Origin: JACJYE01 sp964432875
GTDB taxonomy: Bacteria; Bacteroidota; Bacteroidia; Chitinophagales; Saprospiraceae
Length of the DNA: 5,952 nucleotides
Direction: 5' to 3'
Assembly: GCA_964432875.1 (NCBI GenBank)
Contig: CAYSPJ010000224.1
Span: forward strand, 1 to 5,952
Part shown: piece after piece, positions 1 to 5,943 of the stretch
Numbering within the stretch: the first letter of the stretch is position 1
How the letters are laid out: each line of letters begins with the position of its first letter
The notes under the pieces: generated by a model
Database searches by the model: none
Seen by the model: only the letters and a program-made list of their open reading frames with translations
What the model was told of the DNA's origin: nothing
Position numbers and translations under genes: made by a program

Positions 1-11
1 CAGGGTGTGGC

Positions 12-650
12 TCAGGGGGCCAAGCGCTCGATCAGCCAGGCACCGTCCGGTTGGCGGGAGTAGCGGAAGCGGTCGTGGAGGCGGGATTGGCGGCCCTGCC
101 AAAACTCAAAAGTATCTGGCACGATGCGGTAGCCGCCCCAGAAGGAAGGCAGAGGCACCTGGCCGGCCTGGAATTTGCGCTTGAGCTCATCAAATTTAGA
201 CAATAGCATCTGGCGGGAGCTGATGACGGAGCTTTGCTGCGAAACCCAAGCTCCAAGCTGGCTGCCGTGCGGGCGGCTGAGGAAGTACTTCAGCGATTCG
301 GCATGGGATATCTTGCTGGCCGTTCCGGAAATCTGCACCTGCCGCTCCAATTCCAACCAGGGGAAGAGCAAGGCTACCCGGGGGTTGTCCGCGATTTCGC
401 GGGCTTTGCGGCTCTCGTAGTTGGTAAAAAAGACGAAGCCCTCCTCATCAAAATACTTCAACAAAACCGTGCGCACCGAGGGTTGCCCTTCGGGCGAGAC
501 CGAGGCCAGGCTCATCGCATTGGGTTCGAGCATGTTGCCCGCCAGGGCTTGTTCAAACCACAATTCAAACTGCTGGAAAGGGCCTGGCGCCAAGTCCTCT
601 TCTGAAAGCCCCGAGAGCATATATTCTTCGCGCATGCTGGCAAGATCCAT
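12..650 (-). CDS. pdxH: Pyridoxamine/pyridoxine 5'-phosphate oxidase
   Basis: This FMN-dependent cytosolic oxidase converts pyridoxamine or pyridoxine 5'-phosphate to pyridoxal 5'-phosphate, the last step of PLP synthesis and salvage. The 212 residues match the usual family length, and motifs run end to end as in E. coli PdxH: RTVLLK (60-65), FFTNYESRKA (74-83, FMN binding), LERQVQISG (101-109), SRPHGSQLGAWVS (125-137), PLPSFWGGYR (166-175), FWQGRQSRLHDRF (183-195, substrate and FMN contacts), ending in the characteristic ERLAP. The start at 650 gives a normal N-terminus with the segment MREEY common to the family. The stop is TGA at 12-14, so the gene is complete. It is divergent from the outer-membrane protein gene and has a candidate promoter 24 bp upstream. 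No Shine-Dalgarno is seen, which is normal for Bacteroidota. Identification rests on direct motif recognition and is near certain. Confidence 0.97.
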   Translation of the reverse strand: MDLASMREEYMLSGLSEEDLAPGPFQQFELWFEQALAGNMLEPNAMSLASVSPEGQPSVRTVLLKYFDEEGFVFFTNYESRKAREIADNPRVALLFPWLELERQVQISGTASKISHAESLKYFLSRPHGSQLGAWVSQQSSVISSRQMLLSKFDELKRKFQAGQVPLPSFWGGYRIVPDTFEFWQGRQSRLHDRFRYSRQPDGAWLIERLAP

Positions 651-841
651 AATCGTCTTATTTTTGTTGGCGGCTAAGATACAAAATCAGGGCCAGACCA
701 AGGCCTGCCCAGTTAAAACCAAGCAAATCAACCCCGGAAAAAGGCGTTTGTTGCAATAGCAGAAAAAATAAGCGCTGCCCGGGAAAAAAATGCGCTGCTG
801 ATTGGTCTAATTTAATCAAGATACCATCCAAAGCCACTGCC
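651..841. other. Divergent intergenic region, pdxH / outer-membrane protein
   Basis: This 191-bp spacer separates two head-to-head genes. It is richer in A and T runs than the flanking coding DNA (runs of six or seven A near 763-768 and 784-790). It holds a candidate pdxH promoter at 674-701. For the plus-strand gene I see no good TAnnTTTG element; the best guess, TTG at 802-804 followed 17 bp later by TACCATCC (822-829), matches poorly. A minus-strand open frame ends at 658 and crosses the whole spacer; it is discussed among the findings and not called as a gene. Confidence 0.6.
674..701 (-). promoter_or_regulatory. Candidate Bacteroidota-type promoter of pdxH
   Basis: Read on the minus strand, TATCTTAG (681-674) fits the Bacteroidota -7 consensus TAnnTTTG with one mismatch. 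A TTG (701-699) lies 17 bp upstream, at the distance expected for the -33 element. Transcription would start about 15-20 nt before the pdxH ATG at 650. This comes from pattern matching only; the window shows no second copy to compare. Confidence 0.45.
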
Positions 842-3628
842 ATGAAGCGACTCCTCTTATTCTCCGCCATTTTGTGCGCTACTGCTATCGCCTTCGGGCA
901 GGGTTATCCGGTCATGGGCCGCGCCGTGGATGGGGTAAGCAAAGACCCGCTCATCGGGGCACACGTCATGCTGCTGAAACTGCCCGATTCTACTACTCAA
1001 GCCAATACTACCAACGTAGATGGCCGCTTCATTTTCCGCGACATCAGCCCGGGCAATTACGAGCTCAGCATCTCCTATCTGGGCTACGAGGCAAAAATAC
1101 GCACCCTGGAAGTGCGCAACGAGCCCGTCCGCCTGGGCGAGATCGCCCTTTCCGAGGGCGCAGTCAATCTGGAACAAGTGCAGGTGACTGGCCGCATCCC
1201 TCCTGCTACCCAGCGCGGGGATACCACCCAATTCAATGCCGAGGCCTATAAAGTCAACCCCGACGCCAGCGCCGAGGACCTGGTACGCAAGATGCCGGGC
1301 ATATCAGTAGAAGGCGGCCAGGTGCAAGCCCAGGGTGAACAGGTGCGCCGGGTACTGATCGATGGCAAGCCCTTTTTGGGAGACGACCCCATGGCTGCCC
1401 TGCGCAATATGCCCGCCGAGGTGATCGAGCGCATCCAGGTGTTCGATCAGGCCAGCGAGCAGGCACAATTTTCAGGCTATAACGATGGCGAAACCACCAA
1501 AGGCATCAACATCATCACCAAGCCGGGCATGAGCAACGGCCAGTTTGGCAAAATCTTTGCCGGCTATGGCGATGATGAACGCTACCAGGCTGGCGGCATC
1601 GTCAACTTCTTCAAAGGAGACACCCGCTTTTCCATCATCGGGCAGACCAACAACATCAACCAGCAAAATTTTGCGGCGGAAGACCTGGTCGGCATCACCG
1701 GCGCCCAAAGCAGCGGGCGCGGCGGACGCGGCGGCGGCGGGCGTGGCGGCAGAGGGGGGAGCAATGTCGGCGATTTTTTGATCTCACAACAGGATGGCAT
1801 CGCCACTACCCATGCTTTGGGCCTGAATTATGCCGATAAATGGGGCAAAAAAGCGGAGGTCACGGGCAGCTATTTTTTCAACTACAGCGACAACGATGCC
1901 TACAACAACATCTTCCGCGATTTTGTCAGCACGGCCGATTTTGGGCAAACCTATACCGAAGAGAGCTCTTCTACCCGCAAAAACATCAACCACCGTTTCA
2001 ACTTCAGGCTGGAGTATTCGATCGACTCCAGCAACTCCATCATCTTGCAGCCGCGCCTGTCGTTTCAGCAAAACGATGGCCGCGAACAGACCCTGGGCCT
2101 CAACATCCTGGGCGAATTGCCTCAAAGCAGCACCGACTATCAGCTCCTGCCGGAATTGTCGGGCCTGGACTTTTCCAATATGCTGCTGTGGCGGCACCGC
2201 TTTGCCAGGGCCGGCCGCACTTTCTCACTCAATGTCAATACCGGCTATAATCGCAATGATGGGCAGCGCTTGCTGCGCTCGGAAAACATCATTTTTGCCG
2301 ATGTGATTTTTGCTGATTCCCTCGACCAACGCTCGGACCTGCTGAGCAACGGCTGGTCGGTCTCGGCCAATGCCATCTACACCGAACCCCTGGGGGACAA
2401 GAGCCAATTGCAGCTCAATTACGAGCATGCCTATCAGCAGAGCGATTCCGAGCAGGAGACTTATGATTTCGAGGGCAACGGACAGGGCTATAGCTTGTTC
2501 AACCCCCTTTTGTCCAACATCTTCGATAATGAGTACCAAACTCAACGCGCCGGGGCGGGCTGGCGCTGGAATGGCGAAAAAGCGTCTTTTAATGCCCGTA
2601 TGACGCTACAATGGGCCGATTTGCGCAGTACACAATCCTTCCCTACGGAAGCAGAGGTCAACCGCGATTTCTTCAACGTGCTGCCTTCCTTTTTCTATCG
2701 CTTCCGCTTCTCGCGCCAGGAGCAGCTCCGCATCAGCTATCGCCCGAGCACTTCGCCGCCTTCCATCAGCCAGTTGCAGGAGGTGGTCAACAACAGCAAC
2801 CCCCTCTTCTTGCGGGCGGGCAATCCCGAGTTGGAGCAGAGCTACCAACACCGCCTCTTCATGCAATACACAAAAACCAACCTGGATAAATCTTCGATGC
2901 TCTACTTGATGTTGAGCGGACAGGCCACAAATGACTACGTGGGCAACAGCACCCTCATCGCCCGCCGCGATACGCTGGTGGCACAGGGTATCCTCCTGCC
3001 TCAGGGCGGCCAGTACATCCAGCCCGTCAACCTGGATGGCTACTGGAACCTGCGTGGCTTCTTGACCTACGGCCGGCCCGCCCAGTGGCTGAAGAGCAAC
3101 CTCAACTTCAACCTCTCCGCCGACTACACCCGCCAGCCGGGCCTGATCAACGGCGCTTTGAACTACGCCCGCAATACCCGCCTGGCTACAGGCCTGGTGC
3201 TGAGCAGCAACATCAGCCCCCGGGTGGACTTTACGGCTTCTTCTCAATCCAGTTACACTTTTGTGGAAAACACCCTCAATACCGCTCTGGACAACAACTT
3301 CTTCAACCAGAGCTCACGCCTGGGCTTCAACCTGATCATCGGCAAGGGCTTCGTGTTCAATACCGAGCTCAACCACCAGTTGTTCAGCGGCTTGTCAGCA
3401 GACTTCAATCAAACTTTCTGGCTCTGGAATATGGGGCTGGGCAAGAAGTTTTTCGAAAAACAACAGGGCGAGCTCCGCCTCACTGCTTTTGACCTGCTGG
3501 GGCAAAACACCAGCATCCGCCGCAACGTCACGGAAGCTTATGTCGAAGACTTGCAGACGGTCGTCCTCCAGCAGTATTTCATGCTGACCTTTACATACAA
3601 TATCCGCAATTTTGGAAGCAAAGGGTAA
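842..3628 (+). CDS. Outer-membrane beta-barrel protein with carboxypeptidase-regulatory-like and TonB-plug domains
   Basis: This is a 928-residue outer-membrane protein of the TonB-receptor-like class common in Bacteroidota (barrel of the OMP_b-brl_3 type). A signal peptide (MKRLLLFSAILCATAIAFG) is followed by a carboxypeptidase-regulatory-like fold at about 24-110, with NVDGRFIFRDI and the typical SYLGYE. A plug domain spans about 115-230, with ATQRGDTTQFNAEAYK, DLVRKMPGI, IDGKPFLGDDP (173-183) and the closing NIITKPG (223-229). The rest is barrel, rich in alternating aromatic/polar strands, and ends in a C-terminal strand FMLTFTYNIRNFG. An RGG-rich segment lies at 292-306, early in the barrel. 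No SusD-like partner follows, so glycan uptake is not supported and the substrate is unknown. It may be a TonB-dependent transporter, or a barrel that kept the plug for another purpose. The ATG at 842 is set by the signal peptide. Confidence 0.93.
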   Translation: MKRLLLFSAILCATAIAFGQGYPVMGRAVDGVSKDPLIGAHVMLLKLPDSTTQANTTNVDGRFIFRDISPGNYELSISYLGYEAKIRTLEVRNEPVRLGEIALSEGAVNLEQVQVTGRIPPATQRGDTTQFNAEAYKVNPDASAEDLVRKMPGISVEGGQVQAQGEQVRRVLIDGKPFLGDDPMAALRNMPAEVIERIQVFDQASEQAQFSGYNDGETTKGINIITKPGMSNGQFGKIFAGYGDDERYQAGGIVNFFKGDTRFSIIGQTNNINQQNFAAEDLVGITGAQSSGRGGRGGGGRGGRGGSNVGDFLISQQDGIATTHALGLNYADKWGKKAEVTGSYFFNYSDNDAYNNIFRDFVSTADFGQTYTEESSSTRKNINHRFNFRLEYSIDSSNSIILQPRLSFQQNDGREQTLGLNILGELPQSSTDYQLLPELSGLDFSNMLLWRHRFARAGRTFSLNVNTGYNRNDGQRLLRSENIIFADVIFADSLDQRSDLLSNGWSVSANAIYTEPLGDKSQLQLNYEHAYQQSDSEQETYDFEGNGQGYSLFNPLLSNIFDNEYQTQRAGAGWRWNGEKASFNARMTLQWADLRSTQSFPTEAEVNRDFFNVLPSFFYRFRFSRQEQLRISYRPSTSPPSISQLQEVVNNSNPLFLRAGNPELEQSYQHRLFMQYTKTNLDKSSMLYLMLSGQATNDYVGNSTLIARRDTLVAQGILLPQGGQYIQPVNLDGYWNLRGFLTYGRPAQWLKSNLNFNLSADYTRQPGLINGALNYARNTRLATGLVLSSNISPRVDFTASSQSSYTFVENTLNTALDNNFFNQSSRLGFNLIIGKGFVFNTELNHQLFSGLSADFNQTFWLWNMGLGKKFFEKQQGELRLTAFDLLGQNTSIRRNVTEAYVEDLQTVVLQQYFMLTFTYNIRNFGSKG

Positions 3629-3756
3629 TCTCCGCCCCCTGGAAGCCAAGCGATATGCTCTTCCACGGGCTTTATTATAAAGTTCCTTGGGGTTATAGCC
3701 CTGTCAGGCACTCGTGGGAGGTGCGCCACCATGCTCCAATTATACCGTACTACCAT
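3629..3756. other. Convergent intergenic spacer
   Basis: This 128-bp gap lies between the converging ends of the outer-membrane protein gene and ogt. Only short dyads are visible: CTTTA-TTA-TAAAG (3669-3681) and GGTG-CGC-CACC (about 3720-3730). Neither is GC-rich and long enough, nor followed by a T run, to be called an intrinsic terminator on either strand. I see no gene in it. Confidence 0.6.
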
Positions 3757-4251
3757 TTAAAACAAGCTCCCCTGCCGGGCGAAGCTCGCCGGGTTTTCCA
3801 GTTCCAGCAATTGGCGCTTCATGTCCAGGCCATAGAAATAGCCCTGGAGTTCGCCGCCCTTGGCGATGCAACGATGGCAGGGCACGACGATCGCCAGCGG
3901 GTTGTGGCGATTGGCCTGCCCCACGGCGCGCACGGCATGGGGATCGCCCAGGGCAGTGGCGATAGCCAGGTAGGTCGTGGTATGGCCGTAAGGTACTTTG
4001 CGCAGCTCCTCCCAGACCGCCTGGTGGAAGGCGGGCGCATCGCCATAGTCCAATTCCAGGCCGAAGGCCTGCAGCTCGCCGCGGAAGTACTTTTCCAGCT
4101 GTTGGTAAGCCTTGAGCAATACGGCGGGCACCGGCAGGTCGGGGCAGCGCTGTTTGTCCGTCAGGCTGACGGAGCGCAGGCCATGGCGGCTGCCTTTGAG
4201 CTCAAAGCAGCCAAAGGGGGAAGAAAGGAATGCTTTCTCTAGCATCGGCAT
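3757..4251 (-). CDS. ogt: Methylated-DNA--protein-cysteine S-methyltransferase
   Basis: This suicide DNA-repair protein takes the alkyl group from O6-alkylguanine (and O4-alkylthymine) onto its own cysteine. The 164 residues are normal for an Ogt-type protein. An N-terminal alpha/beta domain (about 1-70) is followed by the DNA-binding, active-site domain: VPYGHTTTYLAIA (87-99, with the base-flipping Tyr94), VRAVGQANRHNP (107-118, with arginine finger Arg108), and IVVPCHR (121-127), where Cys125 is the alkyl acceptor. LQGYFYGLDMKRQLLELE (135-152) closes the site. Two features are less usual: a second cysteine, Cys128, in PCHRCI where PCHRVI is common, and Tyr140 in GYFYGL where many homologues have Gly. 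No Ada-type N-terminal zinc/AraC part is present. The start at 4251 is followed by an alternative ATG two codons later (4245). It lies 42 bp behind the LpxH-like gene on the same strand. Confidence 0.95.
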   Translation of the reverse strand: MPMLEKAFLSSPFGCFELKGSRHGLRSVSLTDKQRCPDLPVPAVLLKAYQQLEKYFRGELQAFGLELDYGDAPAFHQAVWEELRKVPYGHTTTYLAIATALGDPHAVRAVGQANRHNPLAIVVPCHRCIAKGGELQGYFYGLDMKRQLLELENPASFARQGSLF

Positions 4252-4259
4252 TGATTATG

Positions 4260-4283
4260 CGCCAAAAATAATGAATTTTGGCG
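4260..4283. repeat. 8-bp inverted repeat just upstream of ogt
   Basis: CGCCAAAA (4260-4267) and TTTTGGCG (4276-4283) form perfect 8-bp arms around an 8-nt loop. The structure ends 8 bp before the ogt ATG at 4251 and fills most of the gap behind the LpxH-like stop at 4294. No T run follows on the minus strand, so a factor-independent terminator is unlikely. It overlaps a perfect -7-like element, so an operator or start-site hairpin is possible. The dyad itself is seen directly; its role is inference. Confidence 0.6.
4263..4270 (-). promoter_or_regulatory. Candidate -7 element for ogt
   Basis: On the minus strand these bases read TATTTTTG, an exact match to the Bacteroidota -7 consensus TAnnTTTG. 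No TTG is present at the -33 distance. Transcription would begin only about 5-8 nt before the ogt ATG, giving an almost leaderless message. The element sits inside one arm and the loop of the 4260-4283 inverted repeat. AT-rich spacers give such matches by chance fairly easily, so confidence is low. Confidence 0.3.
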
Positions 4284-4293
4284 AGAATCGGCC

Positions 4294-5151
4294 CTACCGC
4301 AGAAAGGCTTCGATATCTATTTTGCCCTCTTTATACTCCAAGCCCTCTTCCTCCTCCTCATCCTGCGCTTGCACCGCTTTGACCATGAGCTTGGGATTGA
4401 CGAAGGCGTAATCTGCCTCATCGTATTCGTAGAGCGACCACTTGCCCCACTTATACTCCAGTGCGGTGAGGTTTTCCACCCAGTCGCCAGCATTCAGGTA
4501 GCTGACTTTTTTGCCCTTCACATCCTGCGTGCGCATCTGCGGGCGGTGGATGTGGCCACAGATGACGTAGTCGTAATCCTCCTTAGCTGCCAACTGGATA
4601 GCTGTGTCTTCGAAGTCGCTGATGAATTTGATGGCTTCCTTGACGCCGTTTTTGACGCGCTTGGCAAAAGACATCCGCTGCATACCCAGCCCCAGGCGGA
4701 GCTTATTGACAAAGCGGTTGATGCGGATGAGCAAGTCGTAGCCGACACCGCCCAGCTTAGCGATGAAGGGCGAATATTTGATAAAAACGTCAAAGATATC
4801 GCCGTGGAAAATCCAGTAAGTCTCCCCTTTAAGCCTAAGTATCAGCTTATCACGCAAATGGATATTGCCAGAGGAGAAATCCGAATAGCGGCGCAGGGCA
4901 TCGTCGTGGTTGCCGGTAATATAATAGACCTTGGTGCCGCGTGCCGCCATTTTCAGGATGCGCTGAATAACCTGGATGTGCTCCTTGGGGAAGTAGCGTT
5001 TGCTGAACTGCCACATGTCGATAAAGTCCCCATTGAGGACCAGGGTGTCCACCTTGATGCTTTTGAGGTAGTTGAGCAGCTCGGTGGCGTGGCAGCCATA
5101 AGTGCCCAGGTGGACGTCGGAAATGACAACAATATCTAATTCGCGCTTCAT
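4294..5151 (-). CDS. LpxH-like metallophosphoesterase (probable UDP-2,3-diacylglucosamine diphosphatase)
   Basis: This calcineurin-like metallophosphoesterase has 285 residues from the chosen start. The full binuclear-metal set is visible: SDVHLG (11-16, Asp12 and His14), NGDFID (40-45), GNHD (80-83), FHGD (115-118) and GHIH (199-202), followed by YLNAGDWVENLTALEY. This pattern is that of the Bacteroidota family annotated as UDP-2,3-diacylglucosamine diphosphatase. That enzyme cleaves UDP-2,3-diacylglucosamine to lipid X in lipid A synthesis at the inner face of the membrane. A different phosphoester substrate cannot be excluded. The frame stays open to an ATG at 5226, but the 25 extra residues do not resemble the family, while MKRELDIVVISDVHLG from 5151 begins exactly at the first beta strand. 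An acidic patch (DEEEEE, 264-269) marks a variable C-terminal tail. It is flanked by the lipoprotein gene upstream and ogt downstream on the same strand. Confidence 0.9.
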   Translation of the reverse strand: MKRELDIVVISDVHLGTYGCHATELLNYLKSIKVDTLVLNGDFIDMWQFSKRYFPKEHIQVIQRILKMAARGTKVYYITGNHDDALRRYSDFSSGNIHLRDKLILRLKGETYWIFHGDIFDVFIKYSPFIAKLGGVGYDLLIRINRFVNKLRLGLGMQRMSFAKRVKNGVKEAIKFISDFEDTAIQLAAKEDYDYVICGHIHRPQMRTQDVKGKKVSYLNAGDWVENLTALEYKWGKWSLYEYDEADYAFVNPKLMVKAVQAQDEEEEEGLEYKEGKIDIEAFLR

Positions 5152-5294
5152 GTCGCCTTGATGATAAGTGTGCAATAAACGGGAAGAAGTTGCTCTTTGA
5201 GCCAAGCTTCCAGATAATGCGCACAAGATCAGGGCTTATTGTAAAGTGGGTGTAAAGTGGGTATTATGTATTATTTAAGTTTCCCCAACACCCT
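5152..5294. other. Intergenic region upstream of the LpxH-like gene
   Basis: This 143-bp spacer sits between two minus-strand genes, so it must hold the end of the lipoprotein transcript and any separate promoter of the LpxH-like gene. I see a perfect 11-bp tandem duplication (5241-5262) and an interrupted dyad at 5186-5210 (GAAG...CTTC outside, GCTC-AAA-GAGC inside, minus-strand reading) that would lie in the 5' leader. No convincing TAnnTTTG element or T-tailed terminator was found. Confidence 0.5.
5241..5262. repeat. Perfect 11-bp tandem duplication
   Basis: The unit gtaaagtgggt occurs twice back to back, at 5241-5251 and 5252-5262, without mismatch. It lies about 90-110 bp upstream of the LpxH-like ATG. 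One extra unit moves flanking elements by about one helical turn. It could be a replication slip or a doubled binding site; the sequence alone does not decide. Confidence 0.85.
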
Positions 5295-5720
5295 TTATTC
5301 AGAGGCTTTTTGGAAGATGCGGTCGTAAAATATCTGCTTTTCCGGGTCGGCGGCCAGGATGAGGCGTTCGCCATTGGCTTCCTTCACCAGATTGGGCTGG
5401 TCATAGCCGCTGATGTTCAGAAAAAGGGTCTTCTGATCGGTGCTCAATTTCCAGGCACCAAATTGTTCAACGCCTCCAGAGGTGATGACCAACATACTGT
5501 CGCGCCGAAAGTCGAAAACAGCATCCTTATAAACTTCCATCACCCCTTCCACCACCATTAGCTGTTGCTCGCTCAAATCGCGGGCTTTTGCACCTTCCAA
5601 CACGGCCTGGGCGTCGTACTGCCATTGCCCGATGATGTTTTCTTTGAGGTCGGCTTGCGGGTTAGAACAGGCGGCCAACAGGGGCAGCAAAAAAGCTGCG
5701 ATTTTGTAAATTCTCTTCAT
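5295..5720 (-). CDS. Small lipoprotein, lipocalin-like (hypothetical)
   Basis: This 141-residue predicted lipoprotein has a lysine/arginine start (MKRIYK), a hydrophobic stretch, and a clear lipobox LAAC with Cys18 as the lipidated residue. Asn20 and Pro21 follow, with no acidic residue right after the cysteine. The mature part begins with ENIIGQWQYD (27-36) and later has FGAWKLSTDQKTLFLN. Both recall the G-x-W start and strand pattern of the small lipocalin-like lipoproteins frequent in Bacteroidota. No catalytic residues are apparent, and no function or ligand can be named. It has its own strong -7 element upstream, and the next gene on the strand (LpxH-like) is 143 bp away, so it is probably transcribed singly. 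Confidence is high that it is a real gene and moderate for the fold. Confidence 0.85.
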   Translation of the reverse strand: MKRIYKIAAFLLPLLAACSNPQADLKENIIGQWQYDAQAVLEGAKARDLSEQQLMVVEGVMEVYKDAVFDFRRDSMLVITSGGVEQFGAWKLSTDQKTLFLNISGYDQPNLVKEANGERLILAADPEKQIFYDRIFQKASE

Positions 5721-5751
5721 GGGAAATAATGGTTTTTGTCAGAGTCAGCGG

Positions 5752-5759
5752 CAAATGTA
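5752..5759 (-). promoter_or_regulatory. -7 promoter element of the lipoprotein gene
   Basis: On the minus strand these bases read TACATTTG, an exact TAnnTTTG match, placing the start of transcription roughly 25 nt before the ATG at 5720. The -33 position holds only a weak CTGG, 19 bp upstream. The position and the exact core make this the best promoter call in the window. Confidence 0.55.
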
Positions 5760-5814
5760 ATGCACAATGATGAATTATCCAGCATTTTTATCTGGCAAAA
5801 ATTGAGGCTCGAAG

Positions 5815-5863
5815 AGCAAGGGCGCTCAGATACTACAGCTTAAGCGCGCAAGCCTTGCTTTTT
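5815..5863 (+). terminator. Terminator-like interrupted stem with T run
   Basis: The left arm AGCAAGG+GCGCT (5815-5826) pairs with AGCGC (5843-5847) and CCTTGCT (5853-5859), leaving a 16-nt loop and a 5-nt bulge (GCAAG, 5848-5852). T residues follow through 5863 on the plus strand. This resembles an intrinsic terminator for plus-strand transcription, but no plus-strand gene lies upstream. An alternative local fold, GCAA-GCC-TTGC (5848-5858), is directly followed by the T run. It may instead be a folded part of a repeat element. Confidence 0.35.
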
Positions 5864-5890
5864 ACGTTCGTTCTCTCCCCTATACCGGCC

Positions 5891-5928
5891 ATGCTCACTG
5901 GTTGGCCGCCCGGCCAATCCGTGAGCAT
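5891..5928. repeat. 38-nt near-perfect hairpin (inverted repeat)
   Basis: ATGCTCAC (5891-5898) pairs perfectly with GTGAGCAT (5921-5928). After one mismatch (5899/5920), GG/TC (one pair a G-T wobble) and TTGGCCG/CGGCCAA continue the stem to a tight CC centre at 5909-5910. In all, 17 of 18 positions pair, one as a wobble. No T run follows on either strand, so it is not a standard terminator. Its form is like that of palindromic intergenic repeats. Confidence 0.85.
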
Positions 5929-5943
5929 CCGTGAAATCCGTGG
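5917..5943. repeat. Three direct copies of atccgtgR
   Basis: Octamers atccgtga (5917-5924), atccgtga (5927-5934) and atccgtgg (5936-5943) recur at steps of 10 and 9 bp. The first copy and the start of the second form part of the right arm of the 5891-5928 hairpin. Similar 'atccgtgaaatccgtgg' strings are, to my recollection, widespread in intergenic DNA of Bacteroidota and other phyla; that recollection is unchecked here. Confidence 0.75.

Noticed and set aside
695..808. 7-bp inverted pair AGACCAA (695-701) / TTGGTCT (802-808), suggesting mirrored -33 elements for the divergent genes
   Set aside because: Seven bases over 100 bp apart are expected by chance, and the plus-strand -7 candidate (TACCATCC) matches the consensus poorly.
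2606..3247. 213-codon open frame antisense to the outer-membrane protein gene
   Set aside because: It is the shadow of a GC-rich coding strand: composition is repetitive Ala/Val/Gln, there is no recognisable domain, and it lies wholly inside a well-identified gene.
3669..3681. Small dyad CTTTA-TTA-TAAAG as terminator of the outer-membrane protein gene
   Set aside because: It is five AT-rich pairs without a following T run, too weak to call.
3655..4242. 195-codon plus-strand open frame opposite ogt
   Set aside because: The minus strand encodes the PCHR alkyltransferase with all expected motifs; this frame is only its complement.
4369..5139. 256-codon plus-strand open frame opposite the LpxH-like gene
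   Set aside because: The minus-strand frame carries all metallophosphoesterase motifs; the opposite frame is its mirror and has no family resemblance.
5767..5805. 12-codon plus-strand frame starting ATGATG
   Set aside because: It is too short, has no ribosome-binding or promoter signal, and overlaps the upstream region of the lipoprotein gene.
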